Both the position numbers and the translations under genes were made by a program. The notes under the pieces were generated by a model, which had not been told where the DNA came from, made no database searches, and was given only the letters and a program-made list of their open reading frames with translations. From positions 1 to 50,960 of the forward strand of contig QZIJ01000103.1 in assembly GCA_003598975.1 (NCBI GenBank): a DNA stretch of 50,960 bases. Direction: 5' to 3'. Numbering within the stretch: the stretch's first letter is position 1; each line of letters begins with the position of its first letter. Source of the DNA: Anaerolineaceae bacterium (lineage in GTDB: Bacteria; Chloroflexota; Anaerolineae; Anaerolineales; Villigracilaceae). Positions 1 to 9,019 of this stretch are shown here, piece by piece.

Positions 1-18
1 GTCCTGAGGCCTCAGGAC
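1..18. repeat. Perfect 18-bp palindrome at window edge
   Basis: GTCCTGAGGCCTCAGGAC equals its own reverse complement. It may be the distal part of a larger hairpin or terminator that begins before the window. No T-run follows directly. Confidence 0.5.
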
Positions 19-235
19 AGCGACAGAACATTATATAGGAAGGATAGGGAATCGGTCAAGCGATTTTCCGCCCAATTTTGAAGTCACACCTTCGCCGATT
101 TTTCTGAAAATTTACCAAAAAGCACCATCAGAGACGTTTTTATTGTATCATGGATGCAGACTGCAGACGTTCGGAACTTGCGCCGTAGTAAAGGGTTGTC
201 AATCGCGAATCCAACATCAGACTCGGAGGCATTTC

Positions 236-1615
<1,380 letters not shown>

Positions 1616-1622
1616 GCAACGT

Positions 1623-1654
1623 AGACCGAGGTTCATCGCCTCGGTCTTCGTTTA
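1623..1654 (+). terminator. Hairpin terminator after MFS gene
   Basis: Stem AGACCGAGG (1623-1631), 7-base loop, CCTCGGTCT (1639-1647), then a weak T-rich tail. It lies between convergent genes and may serve both. Confidence 0.7.
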
Positions 1655-1685
1655 TCGCGCTATCAAATGCCCGAACTACAAACAA

Positions 1686-2240
1686 CTAAAGTTTCGGCAA
1701 CACAATTGACCTCTGATTCTGGTACTTCCCCTTCTTATCCGCATACGAGACTTCGCACTCCTCGTCTGCTTCAAAAAAAAGCACCTGGGCGATGCCCTCA
1801 TTGGCGTAGATCTTGGCAGGGAGCGGGGTTGTGTTTGAAATTTCGAGCGTGACATAGCCGCGCCACTCAGGCTCGAAGGGAGTAACGTTCACGATGAGTC
1901 CACAGCGCGCGTAGGTGGACTTGCCAAGGCAAATCGTGAGCACTTTGCGCGGAATGCGGAAGTATTCTACTGTTCGTGCCAGCGCGAAGGAATTGGGCGG
2001 GATGATGCATGCTTCGCCCTTGAATTCGAACATGGATTTCGGATCGAAATTCTTCGGGTCAACGATGGCGGAGTGAACATTCGTAAAAATCATGAATTCA
2101 TTCGCCACGCGGATATCGTATCCGTAAGACGAGACGCCATACGAGATGACACGGTCGCGCACCTGACTCTCCACGAAAGGTTCGATCATCCTGTGTTCCA
2201 ATGCCATCTTGCGAATCCAATGGTCAGGTTTGAGTCCCAT
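1686..2240 (-). CDS. dcd: dCTP deaminase
   Basis: A 184-residue cytosolic enzyme of the dCTP deaminase/dUTPase trimeric fold, converting dCTP to dUTP for thymidylate synthesis. Seen: YGYDIRV near residue 40, the active-site strand [19 protein letters not shown] and the C-terminal QNQRSI segment, all typical of Dcd. Length matches the family. The start at 2240 is chosen because AGGAG lies just upstream and the sequence from MGLKPDHWI aligns with Dcd N-termini; an upstream in-frame ATG at 2288 would add 16 unusual residues. It follows the M23 lipoprotein gene by 34 bases, so the two may be cotranscribed. Confidence 0.93.
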   Translation of the reverse strand: MGLKPDHWIRKMALEHRMIEPFVESQVRDRVISYGVSSYGYDIRVANEFMIFTNVHSAIVDPKNFDPKSMFEFKGEACIIPPNSFALARTVEYFRIPRKVLTICLGKSTYARCGLIVNVTPFEPEWRGYVTLEISNTTPLPAKIYANEGIAQVLFFEADEECEVSYADKKGKYQNQRSIVLPKL

Positions 2241-2274
2241 AATTTCTCCTTTGGCAAAATGATTCTCACTCGGC

Positions 2275-3180
2275 TTACTGCATAACAAATACCACTTGCG
2301 TCAACCTGCCCGATTCTACTTCAACCCAACGTTCATAAATCTTCCCACCAAACAAGAACGCGATGCGATAGCGTCCCGCCTTCAAACCCAGCGCGGCATT
2401 TTCATTCTTTGTCAAAGACGCGTCTTCATAGGTTTTGACAAAATACGTTTCGTCCGTGAACTGAAGCGTGAAATCTACATTTTGGAATTTCCCCCGTGTG
2501 TTCATCACCGAAATTGCCAGCGCGCCCTCGCCCGCCTTGGGAATCAGCCAGAGTTCGGGATTCAGCGTGGAAAAGTAATCCTCCACGTCACCGCGGCGGA
2601 CCTCAAAATGCAGGTGACTGCCATTCGCGCTGCCCGTCAATCCCACTTCCCCAATTTTTTGACCGACCTGCACCTCCTCTCCTGCTTGAACATCGATCAA
2701 GGAGAGATGCGCGTAAAGCGTGAACAAACTGTCCGCATGGCGAATGACGATGATATTCCCGTAAAAATTCGGCCAGGGACTATACACCGCTTCATCATCT
2801 GAACCTGCAAAGATGATCTGACCATCCGCCGCGGCGTGGACGGGAGTCCCCGTCCCATTGATGAACTCCACCCCGTGATGCGATTCCCGCGTCCCCGAAG
2901 CGGTGGAAGCGAACCGATACGTCTCCTCCACTGAATCGTTGTTTGGCGGCAAAATGGGACGCTGGAAAACGAAGTGTCCATCGGTGATGCAAAAATCCAC
3001 CACAAGGGGATCACAAGGGATGGGCGTTTCAGTTGGCGATAGCGTGGGAGACGCGGGAATGGCGGTCGCAATCGGCGCGGGCCGAGTCGCAGACGGCGCG
3101 ACCTTCACAGTCGGAATCGAAATTGGTTCAGACACGCAAGCAGAGAGCAGGAAAATCAAGAGAATAAAAAGTCGCTTCAT
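2275..3180 (-). CDS. M23-family peptidase lipoprotein
   Basis: A 301-residue secreted lipoprotein. The N-terminus is a short lipoprotein signal with lipobox LLSAC (Cys15), followed by a Pro/Thr/Ala-rich linker. A LytM/M23 domain lies at roughly 100-200: SHHGVEF stands where the HxGxD zinc motif is expected, so the Asp is replaced by Glu, and SHLHFEVR supplies HxH. Such proteins cleave peptidoglycan cross-links or act as scaffolds; the Glu substitution makes activity uncertain. A C-terminal beta-rich tail of about 85 residues has no clear match. The start at 3180 is set by the signal peptide; an earlier in-frame ATG at 3195 adds five residues. Confidence 0.82.
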   Translation of the reverse strand: MKRLFILLIFLLSACVSEPISIPTVKVAPSATRPAPIATAIPASPTLSPTETPIPCDPLVVDFCITDGHFVFQRPILPPNNDSVEETYRFASTASGTRESHHGVEFINGTGTPVHAAADGQIIFAGSDDEAVYSPWPNFYGNIIVIRHADSLFTLYAHLSLIDVQAGEEVQVGQKIGEVGLTGSANGSHLHFEVRRGDVEDYFSTLNPELWLIPKAGEGALAISVMNTRGKFQNVDFTLQFTDETYFVKTYEDASLTKNENAALGLKAGRYRIAFLFGGKIYERWVEVESGRLTQVVFVMQ

Positions 3181-3262
3181 AATGCTTACCACCACAAAGC
3201 ACGCGAAGATCGCAAAGAAATTCTCTTGTTTTTCTTGGCGCCCTTAGCGGTCTTCGCGGTTA
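3181..3262. repeat. Heptamer-type low-complexity intergenic repeat
   Basis: ACCACAA-AGCACGC-GAAGATC-GCAAAGA on one side and, on the other strand, TAACCGC-GAAGACC-GCTAAGG-GCGCCAA form degenerate 7-base steps arranged as an imperfect inverted pair between ftcD and the M23 gene. Confidence 0.5.
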
Positions 3263-3263
3263 A

Positions 3264-4796
3264 TTAGATCCCGCCGCGTTCCTTCATCACCTTGCGAATC
3301 TCCTTTTCGAATTTGTCCGCCTTCTTCTCCAGTTCGGCCAGCTCTTTCAACATCTTCTCCCCTGCCGATTTATCTTCCAGTGAGTTGATGTTGATCCGCA
3401 CGTTAAATCCCGCCGCAGTCAACGCGGCGCGCGCCATGGCAAACCCAGACATCGAGTCGCTGATGGCATTCAGATTGCCATTCTTGACGCATTTCAAGGC
3501 GAGTTCCATCACCTTGACGGCATCTTCGGAAACATGAAGCGGAATGTGCGCGGCATTCAATGTCGCTTTGATGATTGCGACATCGCGCGCTTGCTTTTGC
3601 TCATCTGTCTCTTTGGGAAGTTTGAACGTCGCCATCAAGACTTCAAACGAAGCAGCGTCGTCGTCCACGGCTTGCGTCAATTCTGCGCGGAGACTTTCGG
3701 CAACGGCGCGAATTGCCTGCATCTCGGCTTCCACTTCGGCATATTTCTTTTTGCCGATGGTGAGTCCCGCGACCATCGCGATGAGCGCCGCGCCCATCGC
3801 GCCCGCGTAGGCTCCCGCGGAACCACCGCCGGGAGTCGGTGTCGGGGCGGCTAACTCGTCTAAAATGGTTGCAGGTTGAAGGTTGGAAGGTTGCGGGCTT
3901 GTCGTCTGATAGAGTCGCGTTTCAAGAATCTGCTCGGGTGAGAATCCGTCCAATTGCGTGTACCAGACCGCGCAGTCCACCAGCGCCTCTTGCGGAATCA
4001 ACCCGACCAGTTCGCAGTGATGGATACTGACACCGTAACGCTGGGCTTCGCGGCGGATGAACTCGACCGCGCGGGCGATGGGAGTTTCGCGGAAGTTGGT
4101 GAGATTCATCGAGACCTGGGCGCGGCCTTCGACGAGGAAACCACTGCCCTTCACATAACGCAGGCCGCCCGAAGAATGGCGGATGGCCTTGGCAATCTTT
4201 TTGGCGATGTCCTGATCGCCCGTAGTGAGATAGACATTGAACGCGACCAGCGGATTGCGCGCGCCGATGACGGTGGCGCCTGCGGGACCAACCTTGTCCG
4301 GACCGAAATCGGGATTGCGCTCGGGCTTGACACCCATCTCTTCTTTGAGCGCTTCGTATTGACCGCGTCGGATGTTTTCGAGATTCGTCCGCTCGGGACG
4401 CGCTGCCGCGGCTTCATATAAATAAACAGGAATCTTGAGTTCACTCCCGACGCGCACCCCGAGACGTTTGGCGATGGCGACGCAATCTTCCATGCTCGCG
4501 CCGCTGAGAGGCACGAAAGGAACCACGTCCGTTGCGCCGATACGCGGATGCTCGCCCGTGTGCGCGTCGAGGTCAATCAGTTCGGCGGCCTTTTGGATGG
4601 CGCGGAAGGCGGCCTCCTCCACGCCTGCGGGCGTGCCCGCAAAGGTCAGCACCGTGCGATTGTGGTCGAGGTCGGAGGAACGGTCGAGGAGTTTGACTTC
4701 ACTGACCGATTGGATGGCGGCTACGATTTGGTCAACGATCTCGGGTCGCCGCGCTTCGGAGAAGTTGGGGATGCATTCTATTAGTTGAGTGGTCAT
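3264..4796 (-). CDS. ftcD: Glutamate formimidoyltransferase / formimidoyl-THF cyclodeaminase fusion
   Basis: A 510-residue bifunctional enzyme of histidine degradation and one-carbon metabolism: it transfers the formimino group from N-formiminoglutamate to tetrahydrofolate, then releases ammonia to form 5,10-methenyl-THF. Residues 1-300 are the formiminotransferase halves (ECIPNFSEARR; HTGEHPRIGATDVVPFVPL). Residues 320-510 are the helical cyclodeaminase (TPTPGGGSAGAYAGAMGAAL). The linker between them is encoded by a heptamer repeat (3867-3895). The start at 4796 fits family N-termini; it has no Shine-Dalgarno, because the leader is an octamer repeat. The ORF continues 52 codons upstream through that repeat, which is not family sequence. 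Confidence 0.9.
   Translation of the reverse strand: MTTQLIECIPNFSEARRPEIVDQIVAAIQSVSEVKLLDRSSDLDHNRTVLTFAGTPAGVEEAAFRAIQKAAELIDLDAHTGEHPRIGATDVVPFVPLSGASMEDCVAIAKRLGVRVGSELKIPVYLYEAAAARPERTNLENIRRGQYEALKEEMGVKPERNPDFGPDKVGPAGATVIGARNPLVAFNVYLTTGDQDIAKKIAKAIRHSSGGLRYVKGSGFLVEGRAQVSMNLTNFRETPIARAVEFIRREAQRYGVSIHHCELVGLIPQEALVDCAVWYTQLDGFSPEQILETRLYQTTSPQPSNLQPATILDELAAPTPTPGGGSAGAYAGAMGAALIAMVAGLTIGKKKYAEVEAEMQAIRAVAESLRAELTQAVDDDAASFEVLMATFKLPKETDEQKQARDVAIIKATLNAAHIPLHVSEDAVKVMELALKCVKNGNLNAISDSMSGFAMARAALTAAGFNVRININSLEDKSAGEKMLKELAELEKKADKFEKEIRKVMKERGGI
3867..3895. repeat. In-frame heptamer repeat inside ftcD linker
   Basis: On the plus strand the units GGTTGCA, GGTTGAA, GGTTGGA and (A)GGTTGCG follow one another. 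Read on the minus strand they encode the linker PQPSNLQPAT between the two FtcD domains, so a repeat of intergenic type has become coding. Confidence 0.7.
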
Positions 4797-4868
4797 GTGG
4801 TCTCGTGGTCTGAATGGTCTCGTGGTCTGAATGGTCTTGTAGTCTGATAATCTGGTGGTCGAGTAGCC
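4797..4868. repeat. Octamer repeat abutting ftcD start codon
   Basis: On the minus strand the leader runs CAGACTAC-AAGACCAT-(T)CAGACCAC-GAGACCAT-(T)CAGACCAC-GAGACCAC and then the ATG of ftcD. This is a degenerate octamer, consensus NAGACYAN, with a 17-bp exact sub-repeat. The same consensus precedes the ferritin gene at 13748. Confidence 0.75.
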
Positions 4869-4899
4869 CTGAATGATTTTGGAGGGGCGTATCGAGACC
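4857..4899. repeat. GGTCGAGTAGC...GTATCGAGACC element (short copy)
   Basis: GGTCGAGTAGC at 4857-4867 and CGTATCGAGACC at 4888-4899 enclose 20 bases. The same paired motifs occur at 9042-9072, inverted at 9121-9157, and at 48754-48780, marking an interspersed repeat family. Confidence 0.75.
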
Positions 4900-4996
4900 C
4901 GATTGAATAAGGCAATTATAAGGGGTGAAAGGATTGTCAGGAAGGCGGGCACATCAACCGTATAAACGGCTTTTCAATAAGCCGCTTTTGCAAAGG

Positions 4997-5002
4997 TATA
5001 AT
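4997..5002 (+). promoter_or_regulatory. Candidate -10 box of CHAP gene
   Basis: TATAAT preceded by GG, 29 bases before the ATG at 5032. No convincing -35. A small hairpin (CGGCTT/AAGCCG) lies just upstream. Confidence 0.5.
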
Positions 5003-5031
5003 CCATCCCATTCCAAAAAGGAGTCCCAACC

Positions 5032-5679
5032 ATGACCGCATCCAGAGAATTTTTTCGGGTCAGTGTCAAGCAATTGACTCTTCGAGAAGAGCCGACCGTC
5101 CTCGCCGATATTTTGGACAGGATCGAACGTGGCGGAATCATCGAGAAATACGGTGTAAACGAAAAGGGAGATTGGATCCGCACAAAGCACAACGACAAGG
5201 AAGGCTGGTTGTATCGTCGGTGCATGAAGCAGACGGAACCTCCGTGGTTTACCATTGCGAGAAACGAACTTGGGGTGCAGGAATATCCTGGCGCGGCCAA
5301 CAACCCGCGCGTGGTGGAGTATCTCCACACGACCACCAATATCAGCGAGGCGTTGCGCTCACAAGACGAAACTCCGTGGTGCTCAGGCTTCGTCAACTGG
5401 TGTATGATGCAGGCAGGCCGCGACCGAACCAAGTCCGCGCTGGCGCGTTCGTGGCAGGGATGGGGCGAACACATCAATGAGCCGTACATCGGATGCGTGG
5501 TCGTCTTTCAACGGGCGGTCAATTTCGGCCACGTTGGGTTCTATCTCGAAGAGACAGAAACACATATCAAGGTGCTGGGCGGCAACCAGCAGAATCCGCA
5601 GACGGGAATTTTCGAAGTCAGCGAAAAATCTTATCCGAAAACCGATTTTCTGGAATACCGCGCACCGACACAAAAATAA
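5032..5679 (+). CDS. SH3 plus CHAP/NlpC-like TIGR02594-type hydrolase
   Basis: A 215-residue protein. Residues 8-65 form a bacterial SH3-like domain (LTLREEPTVLADIL ... GWLYRRCM). Residues 70-210 form a CHAP/NlpC-like cysteine peptidase fold of the TIGR02594 type: PWCSGFVNW supplies the likely catalytic Cys and GHVGFYLEE the likely His. Such enzymes cut amide bonds in peptidoglycan. No signal peptide is visible, so it may act in the cytoplasm, leave by a non-classical route, or be of phage ancestry. The start has an AAGGAG site six to eight bases upstream and a TATAAT box at 4997. The cytochrome-b5-like gene follows closely. Confidence 0.75.
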   Translation: MTASREFFRVSVKQLTLREEPTVLADILDRIERGGIIEKYGVNEKGDWIRTKHNDKEGWLYRRCMKQTEPPWFTIARNELGVQEYPGAANNPRVVEYLHTTTNISEALRSQDETPWCSGFVNWCMMQAGRDRTKSALARSWQGWGEHINEPYIGCVVVFQRAVNFGHVGFYLEETETHIKVLGGNQQNPQTGIFEVSEKSYPKTDFLEYRAPTQK

Positions 5680-5697
5680 CACGGACAAATTTTTCGC

Positions 5698-5949
5698 ATG
5701 AACATCCCCGACCAAATCATCACGCTTGCCGAACTCCGCCGCAACTCGGGTGAACGCGGGACCCGAAAGTGGATCGCGCACCGCGGCCTCGTCTACGATG
5801 TGACCGATTGCCCGAAGTGGCGCGGCGACCTGCATGAGAATCTCCACTTCCCCGCGCAAGACCTGACCAGCGAACTTCCCGACGCGCCGCATAAGGAAGA
5901 AGTGTTCGCACATGATTGTGTAAAGGTTGTTGGCAAGTTGGAAGGTTAG
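5698..5949 (+). CDS. Cytochrome b5-like heme-binding domain protein
   Basis: An 83-residue single-domain protein. The pattern W.AHRGLVYDVTDC (residues 22-35) and LHFPAQDLTSELPDAPH (about 50-66) matches the small bacterial cytochrome b5-like heme/steroid-binding family, in which the conserved histidines are candidate heme ligands. A cytosolic redox or heme-carrier role is inferred; no partner is identifiable. It starts 18 bases after the CHAP gene. Its 3' end is the first arm of a hairpin at 5938. Confidence 0.75.
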   Translation: MNIPDQIITLAELRRNSGERGTRKWIAHRGLVYDVTDCPKWRGDLHENLHFPAQDLTSELPDAPHKEEVFAHDCVKVVGKLEG

Positions 5950-5985
5950 AGTGTCAAACCTTCCAACCTTTAAACCTGTAAACGA
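5938..5985 (+). terminator. Hairpin and AACCTT heptamer repeat after cyt-b5-like gene
   Basis: TTGGAAGGTT (5938-5947) pairs with AACCTTCCAA (5957-5966). The distal arm continues as AACCTTT-AAACCTG-TAAACGA steps. It could act as a terminator, although no T-run follows. Confidence 0.5.
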
Positions 5986-5997
5986 CAGAAAACCGAT

Positions 5998-6003
5998 TAG
6001 AAT
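5998..6003 (+). promoter_or_regulatory. Candidate -10 for leaderless YHS-like gene
   Basis: TAGAAT ends nine bases before the ATG at 6013 and there is no Shine-Dalgarno, so transcription would start at or next to the start codon. Confidence 0.45.
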
Positions 6004-6012
6004 CCAATCAAC

Positions 6013-6237
6013 ATGTCCGACGCTGAAACCGCAGAAACCGAGAAGACCAAACATCCCTCTTTCGTCGCACTGTGCGGGCGCGTCTTCCACTCCGACCCTG
6101 AGTTTTTCCCGCAAGCCGAGTATCACGACCGCACCATTTTCCTATGCACAGAAGTCTGTCTCGGTGCGTTCCTGTCTGACCCTGATCGCTTCGTCGCCGC
6201 GCACAAAAAGAGTTACAAGAAACAAAACAGTGAATAA
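6013..6237 (+). CDS. Small YHS/TRASH-like protein
   Basis: A 74-residue protein. The segment CGRVFHSDPEFFPQAEY ... IFLCTEVCLGAFLSDPDRF resembles a YHS-type metal-binding module: a Cys-containing strand, a YHD..I/YFC segment and a final F..DP..F motif. Three cysteines (in ALCGR, FLCTE and VCLG) could bind a metal, a role known for TRASH/YHS proteins but not shown here. The N-terminus is charged and the C-terminus is Lys-rich. There is no ribosome-binding site; a -10-like TAGAAT lies nine bases upstream. It sits between the b5-like protein and FdhD, but the gap to fdhD holds an inverted repeat, so cotranscription is uncertain. Confidence 0.65.
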   Translation: MSDAETAETEKTKHPSFVALCGRVFHSDPEFFPQAEYHDRTIFLCTEVCLGAFLSDPDRFVAAHKKSYKKQNSE

Positions 6238-6245
6238 AATCTTCT

Positions 6246-6379
6246 GTACACGGACACTTGCACCGCACTGCGTTCGGTGCAGTGCAGGTGTTACGCGGAT
6301 CCTTCGGCGGATTTGCACGGAAAAGTCTTTAAAAAAAATCCGTGATAATCTTTCTTTCTTATCCGTGAAATCCGTGTAC
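6246..6379. repeat. Inverted-repeat-bounded intergenic element before fdhD
   Basis: GTACACGGA at 6246-6254 and TCCGTGTAC at 6371-6379 are exact inverted ends. Inside are several ATCCGTG heptamer-like units and an inner hairpin (GCACTG/CAGTGC). Confidence 0.5.
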
Positions 6380-6397
6380 CGAATTTACAGGTGAACC

Positions 6398-7189
6398 ATG
6401 CTCGAACCACGCAAACCCGTTCAATACTTTGAAGTCAACTCCACCGAAGCAAAACCCATCGAAGCCTACACCATCGTCGAGACGCCCGTCTCGCTGACCG
6501 TCAACGGCGAGGCCTGGGTCTCGTTCATGTGTACACCCGTCCTGCTCGAAGCAATGGCTGTTGGGTTCCTCTTTAATGAAGGCGTCATCGATTCAATGGA
6601 TGAAGTCGTGGAAGTGCGACTATGCGAACACGGCGACAATGTGGACGTTTGGCTGACTCACGCCGTCGAAAAACCATCCAAGTGGACGCGCACCTCGGGC
6701 TGTTCGGGCGGGATGACCGCCGTCGATTCCATCGCGGACCCGCGTCCCGTCGCGGCCCCGAACGGGTTTATCCTGCCCGCGAGTCAGATCGGCCACCTCG
6801 TCGAGATGTTGTTCGACGCGCAGAATCTCTACCGCGAGACGGGCGGAGTCCACACCTCCGCGTTGACCGACGGCGAGCGCATCCTGCTCTCCGCCGAAGA
6901 CATCGGCCGCCACAACACCCTCGACAAGATCGCGGGGATGTGCCTGATGCAAAACGTCTGGCCGAGCCGCCGCATCCTCATCACCACGGGACGCATCAGT
7001 TCGGAGATGTTACAAAAGGCGGTACGATTGGGAGCGAGCATCCTGATCTCGCGCACCTCGCCCTCCTCCCTTTCGATTGAACTGGCCGAGAAATGGGGCA
7101 TCACACTGATCGGCTACGCGCGGAGGAATCGGTTTAATCTGTACGCGCATTCGGAGAGGATTTTGATGGGACATACCATCCACGAATGA
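6398..7189 (+). CDS. fdhD: Formate dehydrogenase accessory sulfurtransferase FdhD
   Basis: A 263-residue protein required to sulfurate the molybdenum cofactor of formate dehydrogenases, passing sulfur from a cysteine desulfurase to Mo-bisPGD. Seen: TVNGEAWVSFMCTP near residue 37, RTSGCSGGM (about 99-107; one Cys where E. coli has a CxxC loop), the TGGVHTSAL motif, EDIGRHNTLDKI and LITTGRISSEM, all family hallmarks. The formate dehydrogenase genes lie 2 kb downstream, separated by an AT-rich insertion, so fdhD may once have been adjacent. The last codons are duplicated in diverged form 110 bases downstream (7251), hinting that a palindromic insertion replaced the original end. Confidence 0.93.
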   Translation: MLEPRKPVQYFEVNSTEAKPIEAYTIVETPVSLTVNGEAWVSFMCTPVLLEAMAVGFLFNEGVIDSMDEVVEVRLCEHGDNVDVWLTHAVEKPSKWTRTSGCSGGMTAVDSIADPRPVAAPNGFILPASQIGHLVEMLFDAQNLYRETGGVHTSALTDGERILLSAEDIGRHNTLDKIAGMCLMQNVWPSRRILITTGRISSEMLQKAVRLGASILISRTSPSSLSIELAEKWGITLIGYARRNRFNLYAHSERILMGHTIHE

Positions 7190-7247
7190 AAATCACGAAT
7201 GCACGAACGCACGCGTTCCCATTCGTTTATTCGTTTAAAATTCGTGG
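7180..7247. repeat. Palindromic element at fdhD 3' end, flanked by diverged direct repeats
   Basis: CCACGAAT (7180-7187) and ATTCGTGG (7240-7247) bound a run of CACGAAT / ATTCGTT units. The flanks 7141-7170 (end of fdhD) and 7251-7280 are related copies, both starting GTACGCGCAT and sharing ATTTTGAT, at an offset of 110. Confidence 0.65.
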
Positions 7248-7417
7248 ACGGTACGCGCATCCCGAAAGAATTTTGATTGCCGTTGAACAGGAATCTTGAC
7301 GGAGTTCTTATTGTCTACTAGTGGACGTAGTTGTATAATCTGTGCAAATCACTTAATTAGGATATTTACGAAATCGGGCAATTGAGAATAATGGCTGGTG
7401 AATCATGGAGTGTATCT

Positions 7418-8083
7418 ATGGATGTCAATGAAAAGATAGAGAACCGCCTTGATGAACTTTTGATAATGGGTGAAGTACTACTTGAAACAAGAAAAAGCCC
7501 GCCGTCGAACATCATCGGTGGAGACGACCGAATAAATTCACAATTGGCTCATCAATGGGTAACGAGTGTTCAAAATTTGCTTGTACGCGTTTTTGGTTCG
7601 GATAGTGAGCATTATAAAAACTTTTCAAAACAAGTCGAAAAACATCTTACCTTCTCCCCCATCTTTTGCGCCCAAGGCATTTTGAAAGCGGCAAAAGAAG
7701 ATTATGTAAGTGAGCAATTGTTTGCTGTCCGTCAACTAATTGAAGCGGAATTATTCGATGATTTTCTTGAACAGGCTGAATATTTACTTGCTTCGGGTTA
7801 TTATCAACCTGCGGCAGTAGTGGCAGGGTGTGTATTAGAAGACGGCTTGAGAAAACTGTGCAAAAACAATAAAATTGAGATTCCTGAAAACCCCAAACTT
7901 GACACGCTTAATTCCAATCTTTCAAAAGATGGTGTATATTCAAAATTAATCCAGAAGAAGATCACGGCTCTTGCTGATTTACGAAATAAGGCGGCGCACG
8001 GGAAATGGAATGAGTTCGCAAAAGAAGATGTTGAAGAAATGATCCAAACTATACGAAGAATCATGGAGGAATTTTTCTCCTAA
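7418..8083 (+). CDS. HEPN-like domain protein
   Basis: A 221-residue, AT-rich, largely helical protein of no named family that I can assign. The C-terminal part reads as a HEPN/DUF4145-like bundle: YYQPAAVVAGCVLEDGLRKL (about 140-160) and LADLRNKAAHGKW (about 195-207), where RNKAAH fits the Rx4-6H motif of HEPN ribonucleases. HEPN proteins act in RNA cleavage in defence and toxin systems, but many lack activity. The start at 7418 has GGAG with seven bases of spacing; ATG 7391 and TTG 7382 are alternatives. Codon use differs from its GC-rich neighbours, suggesting transfer. A membrane protein gene follows at 8261. Confidence 0.7.
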   Translation: MDVNEKIENRLDELLIMGEVLLETRKSPPSNIIGGDDRINSQLAHQWVTSVQNLLVRVFGSDSEHYKNFSKQVEKHLTFSPIFCAQGILKAAKEDYVSEQLFAVRQLIEAELFDDFLEQAEYLLASGYYQPAAVVAGCVLEDGLRKLCKNNKIEIPENPKLDTLNSNLSKDGVYSKLIQKKITALADLRNKAAHGKWNEFAKEDVEEMIQTIRRIMEEFFS

Positions 8084-8260
8084 AATTTTGTCGTTGCATA
8101 AAACGCCAGCAAACAAAGCCCGCATCAGATGGCTGGGGATCTGCGACATTTTCAAGAATTTTTTTTGTCTCAAGTTTTTCTGCTCCAAAACCTAGTTCAT
8201 ATCCGCTCACATGCAATTTCGCAAACTGTATGATCATCATCAAATTATGGAGGTGGTTCC

Positions 8261-8800
8261 ATGACCAAGAAAGAGAAATTAGAAATTGTGCGCTGGCTAT
8301 TAGAGAGAAATGACCACCAAAGAGCGTCGGTGGCAAGTCGAGCAGCAATCGTTGTTAGTGCAGACGCATTACTAATTAGTGGCGCAACATTTCTGCTTGA
8401 TAGCACGACTTCAACCAATTATTTAGTTGTTTTGCAATTGATGCTTATTGCTTTTGTTTGCATCACAATTATTTTATTGATTTTTTCCTTAATGTATGCA
8501 ACAGCTGGTGTAATCCACTGGAAAATTATCCGCGAGGATGTCGCTCGCGATGTACACCAAAGATTCTTCTGTCCCCATGCAACAGTCACAACATTCAAGG
8601 GATTCGAGGAATATGAAAGCACATTCAAAAAAACAAGCGATGAGCAATTAATAAAATTTGCCTTAAGACGCCTATGGGCAATGCAAAACCTGTTTCGGTC
8701 TCGATACAAGACTCTTCAAAAAGCCGTACTATTTCTTCTGCTTTCGGTAGTCCCGTTTTTAGCATCTATCATAACATCGTTGCTTACAAGATTCTACTAA
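8261..8800 (+). CDS. Uncharacterised three-helix membrane protein
   Basis: A 179-residue protein with hydrophobic segments at about 27-46, 54-82 and 155-175 and a basic soluble loop between (about 85-150). I do not recognise the family. The arrangement of an N-terminal amphipathic helix (RNDHQRASVASRA) leading into a hairpin of membrane helices recalls small effector-type membrane proteins such as the Pycsar-TM group, but no sequence signature settles this. A strong GGAGGTGG site precedes the ATG by four bases. It is AT-rich like the HEPN-like gene 177 bases upstream, and the two may have arrived together. Confidence 0.65.
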   Translation: MTKKEKLEIVRWLLERNDHQRASVASRAAIVVSADALLISGATFLLDSTTSTNYLVVLQLMLIAFVCITIILLIFSLMYATAGVIHWKIIREDVARDVHQRFFCPHATVTTFKGFEEYESTFKKTSDEQLIKFALRRLWAMQNLFRSRYKTLQKAVLFLLLSVVPFLASIITSLLTRFY

Positions 8801-9019
8801 GACTAATTGTGAAGGTAACAAGAGAAATTTAAAGAATTACCACCTACTAATGAGAAACTGTATCAAAGGCGGACAAGAGAAAAGGACTGGCTCTGGAATA
8901 CTGATTTTCCTGAGCCGTTTTACACGAACTCTTCCCCGTAATCAGGACAAAAATCATCCTATCCCACGAAGAAAAGGACTAACGCAGAACTCCCCAAGGG
9001 GCGATAATAGTATTGTTTC
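8801..9019. other. Non-coding stretch
   Basis: AT-rich at first, then mixed. A reading frame runs through here into the next genes (8850-9509), but it crosses the palindromic element and overlaps the NuoE-NuoF gene in another frame, so I regard it as spurious. I see no RNA gene. Confidence 0.5.

Noticed and set aside
4797..4868. CRISPR-like direct repeats
   Set aside because: Units are 8-17 bases with no spacers; this is a simple tandem repeat.
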